The notes under the pieces: generated by a model
Seen by the model: only the letters and a program-made list of their open reading frames with translations
Told to the model about the DNA's origin: nothing
Databases searched by the model: none
Shown: positions 35,202 to 47,379 of the stretch, in pieces
Numbering within the stretch: position 1 is the stretch's first letter
Layout of the letters: each line of letters starts with the position of its first letter
Made by a program: the position numbers and the translations under genes
Assembly: GCA_944989445.1 (NCBI GenBank)
Contig: CALYLW010000016.1
Span: 5,464,984 to 5,528,983 of the forward strand
DNA length: 64,000 nt
DNA from: Ampullaceana balthica
Taxonomy: Eukaryota; Mollusca; Gastropoda; Lymnaeidae
Reading direction: 5' to 3'

Positions 35202-36908
35202 CAGTGGGGCCCGCTTAAGTCGACGGCCTCGGGGCATGAAAAATGGCGCCGAGATAACCGATCACAGAGTTAAACGAAAACCAATATGGCGGCAAAATAT
35301 TAATATGCGCTTGAAATTTCTTTATAATTATAAAGATGATGTGCATTAATTAGTGATGGGACGATTAATCGGTAATCGGAATCGTATCAGAATATCGGGA
35401 CCCTATTTCTTCACTCTTTCCTAAGGTTGTTAAGACCGTTCATTTTTAAGGATCGTTTAAGTTTCAATACAACCCTTTATTGCGTTAGCGCAGTTTTTTT
35501 CCCTAGTACATAACTACATGTATAAGGAATTCATCTAGTCCTGCCCGACACACCTTATGCGCGCCCGCTTGCGCGCGCAGGGTCCACTGGTGACTTACAC
35601 GCTACACAAATTCATAACCCACCCTGTCCACTCAGCTTACAATGGACTCAGAATTCCTTCGGTAACTTGAGTGCTAATTGGACTAACCAACAACAATGGT
35701 GTGGGAGATTGAGAGTGCGGGTGGGTAAACTGTCTGTAGTCTGTTATATTATATATTTTAAAATCTGGGGAGCCTTATTTACAGTAAGCACCCTATGATT
35801 TTTGGTCCCATGACTAACGTTAATAAATGAGAATGTAAATTTTTTTTTACACAAAAGGCGTTGCCGTTATTTGTTTATCATGACCTATATATGACTCATA
35901 ACAAAGCGAACTCTTCTCTATAAAAGTGTACAAAAATAAATTAGGAACTCCTTTTGAACCTTCAACTTTGATACATTTTAATTAATTCTAACCAATAGTT
36001 TAACGGCTTTTGCACACTGCCACTTTTTATGAATGAAACAATGAGAACAAAACAGTAGTAATAGAGTCAAAATGAGGTTGAAGGATGAATGGTTGCCAAT
36101 GACAAGTCTGCACAAGGTAGATTTTGTTATTCCATACAAAACGAAATGTTTTAGACATGGGATTCTGCGTGCATCTTTGCTATTGGAGAAATTACGTAAT
36201 ACCCGGCATCACTTATGCGGCCGATTGCTGAGTATCTCCGAGTATACGAAAATCGGCAGATGCCGAGTAGCCGAACCGATCGGTTCGGCCCTATTGATAA
36301 GCTTAAAATTACCATATTGATATGTTTATTTTTAATTAAATACGCCGATTCCACGGGCATTGCAAACACGCGCCATGAGACGAGGCGAAAAATTTGACCT
36401 TTAACGCATGCGCAGACAATTATAAACTGGTAACTTTTTAAAAAAATTAAATTGAATCGAAACATGACCACAGAGACGTAATCAAAGTCATTTACTTCGG
36501 CAAAAATATATATATAAATTCCCGACTAGTCATAACTTTCCCAACTTTCAAGACGGGTAAAATTATTTTAAGAATTCCCGACTGATTGGGAACCCTGGGT
36601 TGTATTTATTCAGATTGCAGTCTCACCCCCATTACGTTATATTTAAACGGTCCTTACATTTTTAATTAAAAATGAATGGTCTTAACAACCTTAGGAAAGA
36701 GTGAAGAAATATTAGGGTCCCGATATTCCGATACGATTCCGATTAATCGTCCCATCACTAATTAACGCATATCATGTATATAATTATATAGAAATTTCAA
36801 GCGCATATTAATATTTTGCAGCCATACTGGTTTTTGTTTAACTCTGTGATCGGTTATCTCGCGCCATTTTTCATACCCCGAGGCCGTCGACTTAAGCGGG
36901 TCCCACTG
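35202..36908. mobile_element. pogo/Tigger-like element, copy 2, with a long inverted terminal duplication
   Basis: Flanked by TA, with ends CAGTGGGGCCCGCTTAAGTC and its near-complement. Unlike copy 1, the right ~250 bp (36650-36908) is an inverted copy of the left end, including part of the nested hAT end (complement of TAGTGATGGGACGATTAATC). It lies just upstream of CSNK2B. Confidence 0.75.
35351..35816. mobile_element. hAT-type element nested in the pogo-like copy 2
   Basis: Same nested insertion as 29826-30264. Flanks are GCATTAAT and ACGTTAAT, diverged forms of the GCGTTAAT duplication. Confidence 0.65.
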
Positions 36909-37101
36909 TATCGTGACCAGATTATGTAACATATAGAACCGGAAAAAATGCCTTAGAAATTAATAAGACTTACAAATTAGCCCTGTAATAGCTAAAATAC
37001 AACATATAATGCATTTAATAAATTAAAAACGTAAGTTCTGACGAGAAAATTAAATTTTGCTGTGAAATAATATACGTGTAGAAACTGCAGGATTACCAAA
37101 G

Positions 37102-37516
37102 ATGGATATCAGAAATTTATTTACAAGCTCAAAAAAAACGAAAAGAAGAGAAATCGCAGGATTCCGAAATGCCGTTATTAGAAGATTTTGGGGCGTCTGC
37201 AGCATGTGACTTATCATTGGCATTGAGGACAACAGTACAAGTTCAACAGCCAGACACAACTGAAGCAACGTTTCTAAATTAATTATCGCTGACACTTATT
37301 AATTTCCTAAATTGGATATTGGAAGGTATGTCTGGACACACGACCATTCAAATGAGTTGAAATTACAGCCGATTCTTGATTGTTGGACCCCCGATAAAAA
37401 GTATGATCTTAGAGCTGACAGTGAGGGAAACAGAGGTTTTAGATATGCATGGTTATCAGACTATTCACTGTGGCTTGTATACTCGCAAATGTTAAAAGGT
37501 GCCTTTTGTAAATGGT
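37102..37516 (+). pseudogene. hAT (ZMYM1-like) transposase N-terminal remnant
   Basis: Starts MDIRNLFTSSKKTKRRE, the usual start of this family. After a frameshift it continues LDIGRYVWTHD, ILDCWTPDK, then FRYAWLSDYSLWLVYSQMLK and GAFCKW, the TTF-type zinc-finger region (WL..Y.WLVYS...GAFCK.C). A GTAAGC follows at 37515, so a splice donor is possible. A LINE insertion at 37564 interrupts the downstream part. Frameshifted and not functional. Confidence 0.7.
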
Positions 37517-37563
37517 AAGCGTTATTCCTGTTAAAGACTCTTACTTTAAAATTTTTATGCTAT

Positions 37564-40361
37564 GTTGTTCGTCCGTCGTGGTCGACGATGACCACTCTCA
37601 TCATATTTGCTGGGCCGCCACATGTGTCCTCTGGTGGCTTATAACCCTATTCTGGCACGAAAAGGCGTCCACATGTCGGACAGAGATGGATGCGGTTCCT
37701 TCAGGAGGGTTTTGGATACGGTCCTTTCTGGCTTGACGTTTTAACTTGGCAGCCTGTTGTCTATTAGACTCACAGACAGCTGCGCCATTCCATATCATAG
37801 AGCGCCAGTGGGCTCGGTTACTGGCTGCTGCTTCCCAGAGTCATGTCCGATGTCGAAGGCCTTCAGAGCAGTTTTAAGTGCATCCTTGTAGCGCTTACGT
37901 GGACCTCCACGTGCTCTATGCCCTTCTGTAAGCTCACCATAGAAGAGCCTCTTGTGGAGGCGATGGTCGGCATGCGCACTACATGCCCCGCCCAGCGTAG
38001 TTGGCTTTGCATGAGGCTAGTGTGGATGCTGTGGAGTTCTGACCTGGCTAATATTTCGGTGTCCTGGAACTTTTTCATGCCATTTTATATTGAGAATTTT
38101 CTAAGGCTTTGGTGTGGAAGTGGTTCAGCAACCTCGCATGGCGTTGGTATACAGTCCAAGTTTCACATGCATATAATAAGGTGGGGAGCACTACAGCTCT
38201 GTAAACTTTAGTTTTATTTGGGTGCTGATTCCCCTTCTGTTCCAGACACTGTCATGCAATCTACCGAATGCTGCCTGGCCTTTGAGATTCTCGAATTCAC
38301 CTCGTCATCAATATTGGCCTTCTGACAGTGTGCTGCCAAGGTAAGTAAAGCCAGCTACTTGTTGATTTTGTTGCCGTTGATTTTGCACTGGGCCGGCTGG
38401 TATAACACTTCTGTCTTCATTGTGCTGATGGTTGAGCCCAAAGTTAGAGCACTGCACTAGAAATTTATCAGCACTTAGTTGCAGTGTGCTTCAGGCCAGG
38501 GTTAAGGCATAATCATCAGCAAAAAGAAGGTCCAGAATGCTGTCTGATTTGACCTTGTCTATAGCTTTTAAGCCTCCTGAGGTTTAGACAGACGACCATC
38601 AGTGCGATACTGAAATGTCCATGCCTACATTGCTATTCCTGAAGGCCTCTGTAAGCATGGCTGAACATGAGGCTGAACAATGTGGGGCCAGAACACAGCC
38701 TTGCTTAACGCCATTTGTGACACGGTAATTGTTAAGAGGCCTCTCGTTGTCCTGAACTCGAGCCTGCATGCCATCATGGAATGACTTACTACCTACACAT
38801 GGCTATATACTTATTGGACACCCAGACTTGGCCATAATCCTCCATAGGCCCTCTCTGCAGACTGTGTCAAAGGCTTTCGTAAGGTCTATGTAAATGGAAA
38901 ATACATGTGTCCAATATTCTGCTCTTGACACTTTTCCTGCAATTGCCTTGCTGCAAAGATCATGTCGATGGTCCCACGTTCTTTCCGGAAACCACATTGG
39001 CTTTCTTGTAAAGACCGTGATCCACGATTGTGCATTTAGTGATTTAAGAGAATTCTGGCGAGTATTTTTCCTGCAATTGATAGCAGTGAATTCCACGATG
39101 ATTATCGCAGGCTTGGCGGTTCCCTTTTCGCTTGTACAAGTGGACTATAGAGGCATCTTTAAAATCCTGGGGGATAGCCTCTTGCTGCCACATCATTAGG
39201 AAGATTTCATGCAGCTTTTCCAGTAGAACCATGCCACCTTCTTTGTATATTTCTGCTGGAATTGAGTCTGCTCCAGGAGCCTTTCCGCATGACAGAAGAT
39301 GTAGGGCCCTTTGAGTCTCAAGAAGTGTAGACGTGTCATCCATGGCCAGGTTAATTGGTACTTGAGCGAGGCGACTGATAGCATCTTCATTAATACTTGA
39401 GTTGCTGTTTAGGACAGCATGAAAGTGTTCAGCCCAGTGCTCAAGAATCTTCTCCCCATCAGTAATTAGATATGTCCCGTCAGCACTGAGAAGCGGGGAT
39501 GAATTAGACGTTGTGGGTACGTACACTTCCTTAAGGGCATTGTAAAAATTCTTCATATCATGCCTGTCTGCATATTGTTGAAACTCATCAGCTTTCTTGT
39601 TTAGCCATGAGTCTCGCATCCAGCGAAGTTTTTGTTGTATGATGCGGCGTATACTATTATATGAGTCCGTTACGGTTGAAGACCTGCGATTGCCGATGTG
39701 TCTTTTGTGGAGTTGATGTTTCTCTGCCAACATTTGCTTGATTTCGTCGCAATTGTCATCGAACCAGTCTGGGTGCTTTCTCGTCGCAGGTCCAAGGATT
39801 TGGGAGGCTGTGCTGTAGATTAGATCTCTAAACTTCGTCCAAACAGTCTCAATGTTCGTATTGTTTAGACTGGTGGATCTCAGTTAGTCCTCCAGGGCTG
39901 TCTCCAGAGATTGTTTAGTACTTGCACAGTTTAGCTTTGTGATGTTTAGCCGTTTTAGGGTTTTCCTTCCTTGGGGCCGTCTTTTGGGCTGAATGCGAAT
40001 ATTAAGTTTGGAGATGATGAGACGATGGTCTGTCCAGCATTCAGCACCGCAGAGCGATTTGGTCACACGAACGTCTTGTCTATCTTTCTACCTTGTGATG
40101 ACGTAGTCTATTAGGTGCCAGTGCTTGGAGCGAGGGTGCATCCATGAGGTCCTGTTTCTTGTGGGAAGACTGAATACTGTGTTAGTAATCAACAAGTCAT
40201 GTTCACACATGTCTGAAGCAACAGGAGACCATTGCTATTACACCGGCCCACTCCATGTTTTCCTATTCGCACTGGCCCAAAGAGCGTCGTTGCAGCCCAC
40301 TCTTGCATTAAAGTCACCAAGTATGACAAGCTTATCAGTAGAAGGAATGTTGGAAGGAATG
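37564..40361 (-). mobile_element. LINE copy A, 5'-truncated, with 18-bp target duplication
   Basis: TTAAAATTTTTATGCTAT flanks the element at 37546-37563 and 40362-40379. In minus-strand order it encodes the endonuclease C-terminal part (LVILGDFNARVG near 40330, then CWTDHRLI near 40035), a linker, and a reverse transcriptase with GKAPGADSIPAEIYK, LYKRKGNRQACDNHRGI, YIDLTKAFDTVCREGLWRIM and the catalytic LLFADD near 38515. Several frameshifts and stops break the ORF. The 3' end lacks poly(A) and ends near GACGGACGAACAAC. The exact LINE clade is not assigned. Confidence 0.88.
39044..39733 (-). pseudogene. LINE reverse-transcriptase fragment (copy A, longest open part)
   Basis: 229 codons cover the region between endonuclease and polymerase and the first RT blocks: LITDGEKILEHWAEHF, GKAPGADSIPAEIYK, FKDASIVHLYKRKGN, CDNHRGI. 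The next RT block, FDTV near 38880, is in another frame. Degraded, no intact enzyme. Confidence 0.85.
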
Positions 40362-40602
40362 TTAAAATTTTTATGCTATACTGGATATACCATTATATCA
40401 TCTTTTGTTTTTTCATGCTTTAAATTAAATTAACTTAATGGATTTATGATGACCACATGTACAACACTAGTTTTGGGAAGAATAATAATTATCCTTTTTA
40501 ATTACAGAGTCTCGTCCAATTATGAATGAAAGTTAATAAAGGTACTTCATAATATATAGAATAAAAATACAAAGTTGATCGCACTGGAACAGTTAATAAT
40601 GT

Positions 40603-41782
40603 GTGTGTTGTTCGTCCGTCGATTCGACGAGGACCACTCTAGTCATCCGAGTGTTGCTGGGGCTGGCTCTGTTTGTGCATGCGCAGATGGCTGATGAGGC
40701 CGATCCTTGCATGGAAGGTTCGGGAACAGAATGGGCCAAGGGTCGAGTGGGACATCTCCAGGAGGGTTTGACAGCACGGGCCTTTCGGGCTTGCCTCTTC
40801 TTTTCTGTGGCGGTGATCCTGTTTTCCTCGCATGACTTGGCACCTTCGTGGATGGAAGAGCGCCAGGTGGATCGGTCCATTGCAGCTCGTTCCCACGTGT
40901 CTGGGTTGATGGCAAACGCTTTCAGTGAGGCTTTCAGTGTGTCTTTGAAGCGTTTTTTTGTCCCACCGTGGGAACCACTGGCCATGCTTGAGCTCGCCAT
41001 AGAAGAGTCTCTTTGGGCATCCTCTGGTCTGGCATTTCGGACCACGTGCCCTTCCCAGCGAAGCTGGGACTGCATCAGGAGGGTGCAAGATGCTGGGGAG
41101 ACCTGCATTGGTCAGCACCACTGTGTCTGGAGTTTTATCCTGCCACTTTATGTCGACGATCTTCCTGAGGGCTTGTTGTATGAAAGTGGTTAAGCTTCCT
41201 TGCATGGCGCTGATTACACAGTCCATGTTTCACACGCTATATAGCAGTGTGGGGAAGCACCACAGCCCTGTATACTTTCAGCTTGGTCTAGATGGTGATG
41301 CCTCTTCTGTTTCAGACAGTTTGGGTACAAACCTACCAAAAGTGGAGCTGGCTCTGGCAATTCTGACATTCACTTCGTCATCGATGGTGACATTTTGAGA
41401 CAGTGTGCTGCCTAGGTATGTGAACCGGTGCACTGTGTTGTGTCTATGGCCGTTGACAGTGATATTTGGGCTCAATGTAGGGCCTTCCAGGCGCTGGGCT
41501 GATGGAGGACTTCGGTCTTCTTAGTGTTGATCGTCAGACCAAAGTTTGTGCAGGCGCTGGAGAACAGGTTAACGCTGCATTGCATGTCGGCTTCTGAGAC
41601 AGCGTTGAGGGTACAGTCATCAGCAAACAGCAGGTCTCTGATGATGTCTGTCATAACTTTTGGTTTTTGCGTGGAGCCTCCGAAGGTTGAACAGTTTGCC
41701 ATCTGTGCGTACCTCAGGTTGACACCAACATCCTCGTCTCTGAAGGCCTCTGTCAGCATGGCGGAGAACATGAGGCTAAACA
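40603..41782 (-). mobile_element. LINE copy B, 3' part only
   Basis: Same family as copy A, with a shared 3' end GTTCGTCCGTCG on the plus strand. It encodes the later RT part (FSAMLTEAFRDEDVGVN, LLFADDC, TKKTEVLHQPSAWK), the FTYLGSTLSQNVTIDDEVN block, and a C-terminal zinc-finger-like end (HARIGLISHLRMH). Frames are broken. No clear target duplication was found. Confidence 0.85.
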
Positions 41783-41929
41783 GTACTTTTGTTGGTACTT
41801 ATACGGGAAATAAACACTCGACTTGAGCTTACCGAAGAATTATTTAGTGTTGAGCCACTCAAACACACAATTAAAGGCCAGTATTTATTCAATGTTGTTT
41901 AGAAATGTATTGAACGAACTGGTTTGGTG

Positions 41930-42610
41930 TGGAACAAGATAGCAAGTGTAACAACAGAGTGCTGACATTCTGTCTTACCTCTGCACTATTGCATCCATAA
42001 TGAAAGTCTGTGCAAAGCTGAGTTGAATATCAGGCATGCTATTGACCCAGTTGTCTATGTGATAAACCTCATCCGAGCCAGGTTATAACCACAGGCAGTT
42101 CAAAGCACTGCTTGAAGATTTGGAAACTGAATATTATTATATTATCTACCACAGCAGGGTCAACTGGCTGAGCCTGGGCAAGATATTGAGGCGAGTGTGG
42201 GATCTCAAGGAAGAAATAGTTATGTTCCTGGAGATCAAGGGTTTGTTTGTGACTTTGTTACTAACATTTTTAATGAAGAGTGGAAGTCATTCTTCATGAT
42301 ACCATTGACATTATGGAAAAGTTGAATGTCAAACTTCAGATCAATATCTTGTTTGCACATGAAATGTATGTGTATGTTAAATCATTTCAGGCAAAGCTCT
42401 CCCTGTTTCTCCAGGCAAGCAGATGAAAAATGGTTTTGCAATTTCCCTTTGCAGAAACAGAAAACCATTTCTAGTAAAAAGGCTAACAAGCACAAGGCTC
42501 AGTTGGATGACTTGGTCTTGAAATTTGAAAGGAGGTTCCAAGACTTCAGTTGTGTACATCGACTCGAACAACTCCCAACAATCGCTTCTCAGGGTGTATG
42601 ACGATACTGA
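41930..42610 (+). pseudogene. hAT transposase remnant of the GTF2IRD2/ZBED-like group
   Basis: Three frames give, in order, fragments such as SMKVCAKLS-type, INLIRARL, RQFKALLEDLETEYYYI, VNWLSLGKILRRVWDLKEEI, DIMEKLNVKLQI and FERRFQDFS. These match the order in GTF2IRD2-type hAT transposases (RW/LSRGK-L-R-FELREEI). It has frameshifts and stops throughout, so it is a decayed copy. It starts next to LINE copy B. Confidence 0.7.
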
Positions 42611-42837
42611 CTGGCCGTATACCCGTTTCGAGTTAGCCCGCTTATTTTACAGCGACCAATGAAATGACAGAGTATAAAATCTCAGTAAACAGTGACGCAC
42701 TAGAGAAGTCAATCCTAATATTCCATCATGTTTATATACAAAACATAACTGGTTTGCTCCAGTTTCATGGAAATAGCTTTAGTTTATCAGGTCAGCACGG
42801 AAGTCCATTCCATGCCCATCGAATTGTGACCAGTGTT

Positions 42838-42925
42838 AGTAAATGGATAACACGTAGACAGGTTATGAGATAGCCTTACTAGGACGTAACAAAACAGCGA
42901 ACGTTTCGACAAAGAGCCGAGTGTT
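42838..42925 (+). repeat. Dispersed repeat shared with 21399-21500
   Basis: Shares ATGGATAACA-GTA-ACA and GTAACAAAACAGCGA-CG with the copy in WDR31 intron 8. Confidence 0.55.
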
Positions 42926-42999
42926 TAACAAAGGGGTTTTCACTGTGCAGCATGTGACTGAAAACACGGTTTATTGAAATGGTGGCCTTCATACCAGAG

Positions 43000-43165
43000 G
43001 CGTCACTGGGGGTGGATGCGGGTAGTGCGGACCTTACCATGACACGAAGTGACACCACAATGTAAAATTGTTATATGTTCCTGTTATTTGGCACTGGCAG
43101 ACTTGGAGCAGATCTATGGGCTAAGGCGTGAGGCGGGGTAACATCATGAACTGCCACACTGGGGA
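43000..43165 (+). repeat. Dispersed repeat beginning AGAGGCGTCACTGGG
   Basis: Same family as 63130-63290 (AGAGGCGTCACCAGG) and the inverted copy at 24765-24955. Shared TTATTTGGCACT and a later GTCATCA/CATCATGA-type end. Confidence 0.6.
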
Positions 43166-43929
43166 AACTAAACCTAGAGACGCGTCTGCTTCATACACTG
43201 ACTCTCGTACCTACTAAGATTAGTGTAGATTTTTTTTTAAAAATGAATGTATAAAGTGTCAAATGTTTATCAGGAGTTAAACTAAATTAAGTAATGCAAT
43301 TTGGGGAAATACATTTTTAGGTGAATTAATTTGAGTAGCAGCTCTCCTATAAATACCGAACATTTCCATTCCTGACAAAGTGTAGAGTATAATTTACGAT
43401 CGCTGTCTGTGTTATGAAATGAAAATCTTCGCTTGATATTTAAACTCTAGCTAGCAATAAGACAAAGTTAGCATCAAAACATATCCAATAAAGGGGTTGT
43501 TCATGAATGGCCTTATTATCATATAAGTAATAATTTAAATAAATCTTTATTCAAAATAAAGCTATATTTTATATAATGTTTCATTTTTATGTATAAGATA
43601 TTTTCAAATAAGAATTTAAAAAAAAACTAAAAAATCCTAGCATATGTTTATCGGTTTCCGCAGAAACTTTTTGTTCGTTTATTATAAAATCTGATAAAAG
43701 TAGCGCAATAATTTACATTTTAAGACGTTACAATTTTTTTACAAAAATATTATTTGCTAAACACATTTACTAATCAATGTACTTATGTCTTTATACAAAA
43801 AAGGTCCTAGTAACATGTAAATTTTAGGGGAAATAATTTAATAAATATATTAACAATCTAAACAAATATAAAGCTGATATCAACATTAAATTAAATTTAT
43901 TGATCATTTACTCTAAAAATTATGATGAT
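43166..43929. other. AT-rich spacer, nothing recognised
   Basis: No ORF or repeat boundary that I can support. Confidence 0.4.
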
Positions 43930-44199
43930 AATAGTATTAGTTACTAGCAAAATACTCTCGCTTCGCTGTGGAAGTTAGGATTTTAGTAAGCCCTCGGCTA
44001 CAAAATATTGAAAAAATATAATTTTAATGCCCTAACGAATTTTAATATAGGCCATCAAGTTTTTAACTTTAAAGATTCGTAAAAATGTATTTACACAGTA
44101 TCCAAATTTTTTTGAATTTGTAATTTAGCTCATATATGTTGAAAATACTACATTTGTGTCCGTGGCCCCCAGTGTGTGATAATTAAACCCCTAAAAAAT

Positions 44200-45910
44200 T
44201 CGTCTTTTACCATCGCGGGAGTGTACTCAACAACTTCCCAAAATTTTATGCTTCTAACTACACGAGAAGTTGGAGAATCTGTGTGAATTAACTTTTAATA
44301 TAAAAAAACAAATTGGGCCCCCGGCCCATAGTGAGTCAGAAATTAAATATTTTTTGTCCTGTTACCATCGCTGGAGTGTACTCAATAATTTCCAAAAGTA
44401 TCATGCTTTTAGCATCACGGGAAATCAGAGAATTAGCTTTGAGTCAGTTCTTATACAATACAAAGTACATTTGGGCCCCCGGCCCCCTGTGAGTGATAAT
44501 TAAATTTTTTTTTGCATGCTACCATTGAAGGAGTGCGCTCAACAACTTCCCAAAGATCCATGTTTCTATCTACAAGGGAAAGTGGAGAATAAGGCGATTT
44601 TCAGTATAAGGAAAAAAAACTCTTTTGGCCCCCGGCCCCCAAGAGTGTGAATTTTAAAATTCTTTTTCGACATTTTTCGTCATGAGAGAGTACTCAACAA
44701 CTGCCCAAAGTTTCATGCTTCTACCTCCACGGGAAGTTGGAGAATTAGTGAGGATACAGTTTTTAATATAAGAAAAATCTACATATGGGCCCCCGGCCCC
44801 CAGTAAAGGATAATTTAAATATTGTTTTTTCGCCGGTTACCATCGCGGTATTGTACTCAACAACTTCCAAAAGGTTCATGCTTCTGCCTCCTCGGGAAAT
44901 AAGAAAATTTGTTTATTTAATATTGTATATAGTCCATACAAGGAAAAAAAGCGTTTTTTGGCCCCCTGCTTTCATGAGTGTGAATTTAAAAATTAGTTTA
45001 CGCCAATTATCGTCGCGAGAGGCTACTCAATAACTTCCAAAAGTTTATAATTCTACCTACACGGGATTTTGGAGAATTAGTGATGATTCAGTTTTTAATA
45101 TTAGAAAAAAAAATAGATTTGGGCCCCCGGCCCCAAGTAAGTGATAATTTAAATACTTTTTCAAGTGGTACCTTTGTGGAAGTGTACTTAACAACTACCC
45201 TAAGTTCATGCTTCTACCTACACGGGAAATAGGAGAATTATATATTTTCAGTTTTTACATAGCTCATATTAGGAATAAAATTTCATTTGGGCCCCCGTCC
45301 CCCCGGAAGTCATAATTTAAATATTTCACAGTATTGTACTCAACAAACTCCTAAAGTTTCATGCTACGGCTTACTCGAGAAATAGGAGAATTGGTGATTT
45401 TCATATTTTTTATAGCCTATATTAGGAAAAAACGTTTTTGGGCCCCCAACCAAATAAATTGAATTTTAAAATTCTTTCATTCCAATTATCGCCGCGAGAG
45501 GTTACTCAACAACTTCCCAAAGGTTATGCTTCTACCTTCACGTGAAGTTGAAGAATTAGTGATGATTCAGTTTTAAATATTAGAAAAAAAACTACTTTTG
45601 GGCCCCCGGCCCCCAGGAAGTGATGATTTAAATATTTTTCTCCCGTTACCATCGCGGTTTTGTACTCAACAACTTCCCAAAGTTTCATGCTTCTGCCAAC
45701 TCGGGAAGTAGGAGAATTAGTGATATTAAAATTTTATAAAGGCCATATTAAGGAAAAAAAACGTTTTTAGGCCCCCGGCCCCCATGAGTGTTAAATTTAA
45801 AATTCTTTTACTACAATTTTCTTCGCGAGAGGCTACTTAACAACTTCCCAAAGTTTCATGCTTCTACCTAAAAGGGGAAGTTGGAGATTTAGTGATGAAT
45901 CAGTCTTTGA
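44200..45910 (+). repeat. Satellite-like tandem array, 11 units of 152-171 bp
   Basis: Each unit has TACTCAACAACTTCCCAAAG, CATGCTTCTACCTACACGGG, GGAGAATTAGTGATGATTCA and TTTGGGCCCCCGGCCCCC. Unit landmarks (ACTCAA) fall near 44226, 44381, 44538, 44691, 44856, 45023, 45185, 45337, 45501, 45663 and 45834. Two link types between units (GCGAGAGGCTACTC and GCGGT-TTGTACTC) partly alternate. Two more units lie at 47380-47600, beyond an insertion. Confidence 0.88.
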
Positions 45911-45944
45911 GTGATTAAGGGTTTGCCTTTTATTTGTATAGATC

Positions 45945-47370
45945 AGTGGTTCGCAAAGTGGTCCGTACGCACCCCCAGGGTCCCTGGTACCATTCAGGGG
46001 GTATGTGGAAAATTAAAAATGTATTTGGAGGTCCCTAAATAGCTTCAGGGAGTCCGCGAAAAGTTTAATATAAAATAATAAAACTGATCATTTTTTATTA
46101 TTATGAAAATTAAAATACATAATAAATAAAATAGTATATTTTCAACTGCTTAAATACTATCTTAGGTGCTTTCAGTCATGGAGTACAATGTTGTTTTACC
46201 TAGAAAAGGTAGTAGAACTGAGGTTATTTTTACAAATATAACCAATCAAAGTAATTTGGTTGTTGAAAGGTCTAGCTTGATGCGTAAGAAATGCGGAATT
46301 CCACTAAGTGGGTCTGCAAAATACATGTTTTTAATTTGAATCTAAGAGGGTTGCAAGGTAGGGTATTTTTCGATGTGCCAGGAAGTTATATTTATCTAAA
46401 TTGTATCCTATAAAAAATTGTTTTACTATAGCATTCCATTGAAAATGTTACTTCTTATTAACAGTGGTTTGTTACCATAGCTACGAGTAAGATAATGAGT
46501 GAGCCCAGAGCTGGATTTAGACTTAATAGAGCCCTATGCTAATTGAGATAAAGGGGGCGTTTTGAAATCCAGATGTTCTATGTCAGTGCCAAATCTGGAA
46601 AAAAAAGTTCCGGGGACCTCCAAGAAGGCCTAAGCTATAGCTTGTTTTTAAAATCCAGCACTGAGGGAGCCGAAGAAACAATGCCGACAATACAGTGTTG
46701 TTGAATATTTGAAGCATGGCTAAATGTTTGGAAACATATACCAAAGGAGAAACATTATTAACTGAATTTGAAAAAGATTTTTTTCAAGTTAAAGCAATAC
46801 CCTTGACTTTCTGGCATACTTAAAACAAGCTGAAGGGAATGTATTTTTAGTACATTGTACCAGCATCGAAATCATTTTTTCGCAAAAAAAAACTTAGTGG
46901 AATTTGTATGGATCACTAGATAATGTCATTAGAGCAGTTAATACAATCAGAAGGAATGCCTTCAATGAGAGATTGTTTATTCAATAATGTGCGGACAATG
47001 AATACGCCTATAATCTTTTACTTATTCATACATAAGTACGTTGGTTATCAACAAATACTTATTTAAATCGATTTATGCTCTCTTTGATTCAGTGTTTGAA
47101 TTCCTGGAAAACAAAGACAATGATTTGCGACACAATTAACTAAAAAAATGACATATCCTTAATAAATGAATTATTTACCAACTTTAAAGAAACTAATTTG
47201 AAGCTACAAGTACAAGTTAAGCAATTAGATAAATTAAAAAATTTAATCAAAAGCATACTATCTGGTTTGTTGCAGACGTTTTTCTGTACAAAAGAAACAG
47301 AATAACAGTATGCTGTTCTCAGTTTTCAAATCTTCTGCTACATTAATCCTAAAAAGAAATGTGTGTTGAG
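45945..47370 (+). mobile_element. Decayed hAT element inserted in the ~160-bp array
   Basis: Left end CAGTGGTTCGCAAAGTGGTC is a typical hAT terminus. Inside, after frameshifts, are fragments such as VFEFLENKDNDLRHN and INELFTNFKETNLKLQ, similar to the middle of SCAND3/ZBED5-type hAT transposases. The right terminus was not found. Array units resume at 47380. Confidence 0.55.
46506..46663. mobile_element. hAT-like MITE (158 bp), near-perfect 8-bp TSD
   Basis: Ends CAGAGCTGGATTT and AAATCCAGCACTG. Flanks AGTGAGCC (46498-46505) and AGGGAGCC (46664-46671) match at 7 of 8. It is nested in the decayed hAT element. Confidence 0.6.
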
Positions 47371-47379
47371 TCAGTTTAA

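Noticed and set aside
40603..41193. 196-codon plus-strand ORF opposite the LINE
   Set aside because: Antisense shadow of LINE copy B, whose minus-strand frames carry the recognised motifs.
44200..45910. Protein-coding repeat
   Set aside because: Unit lengths vary from 152 to 171 bp and frames are not maintained.
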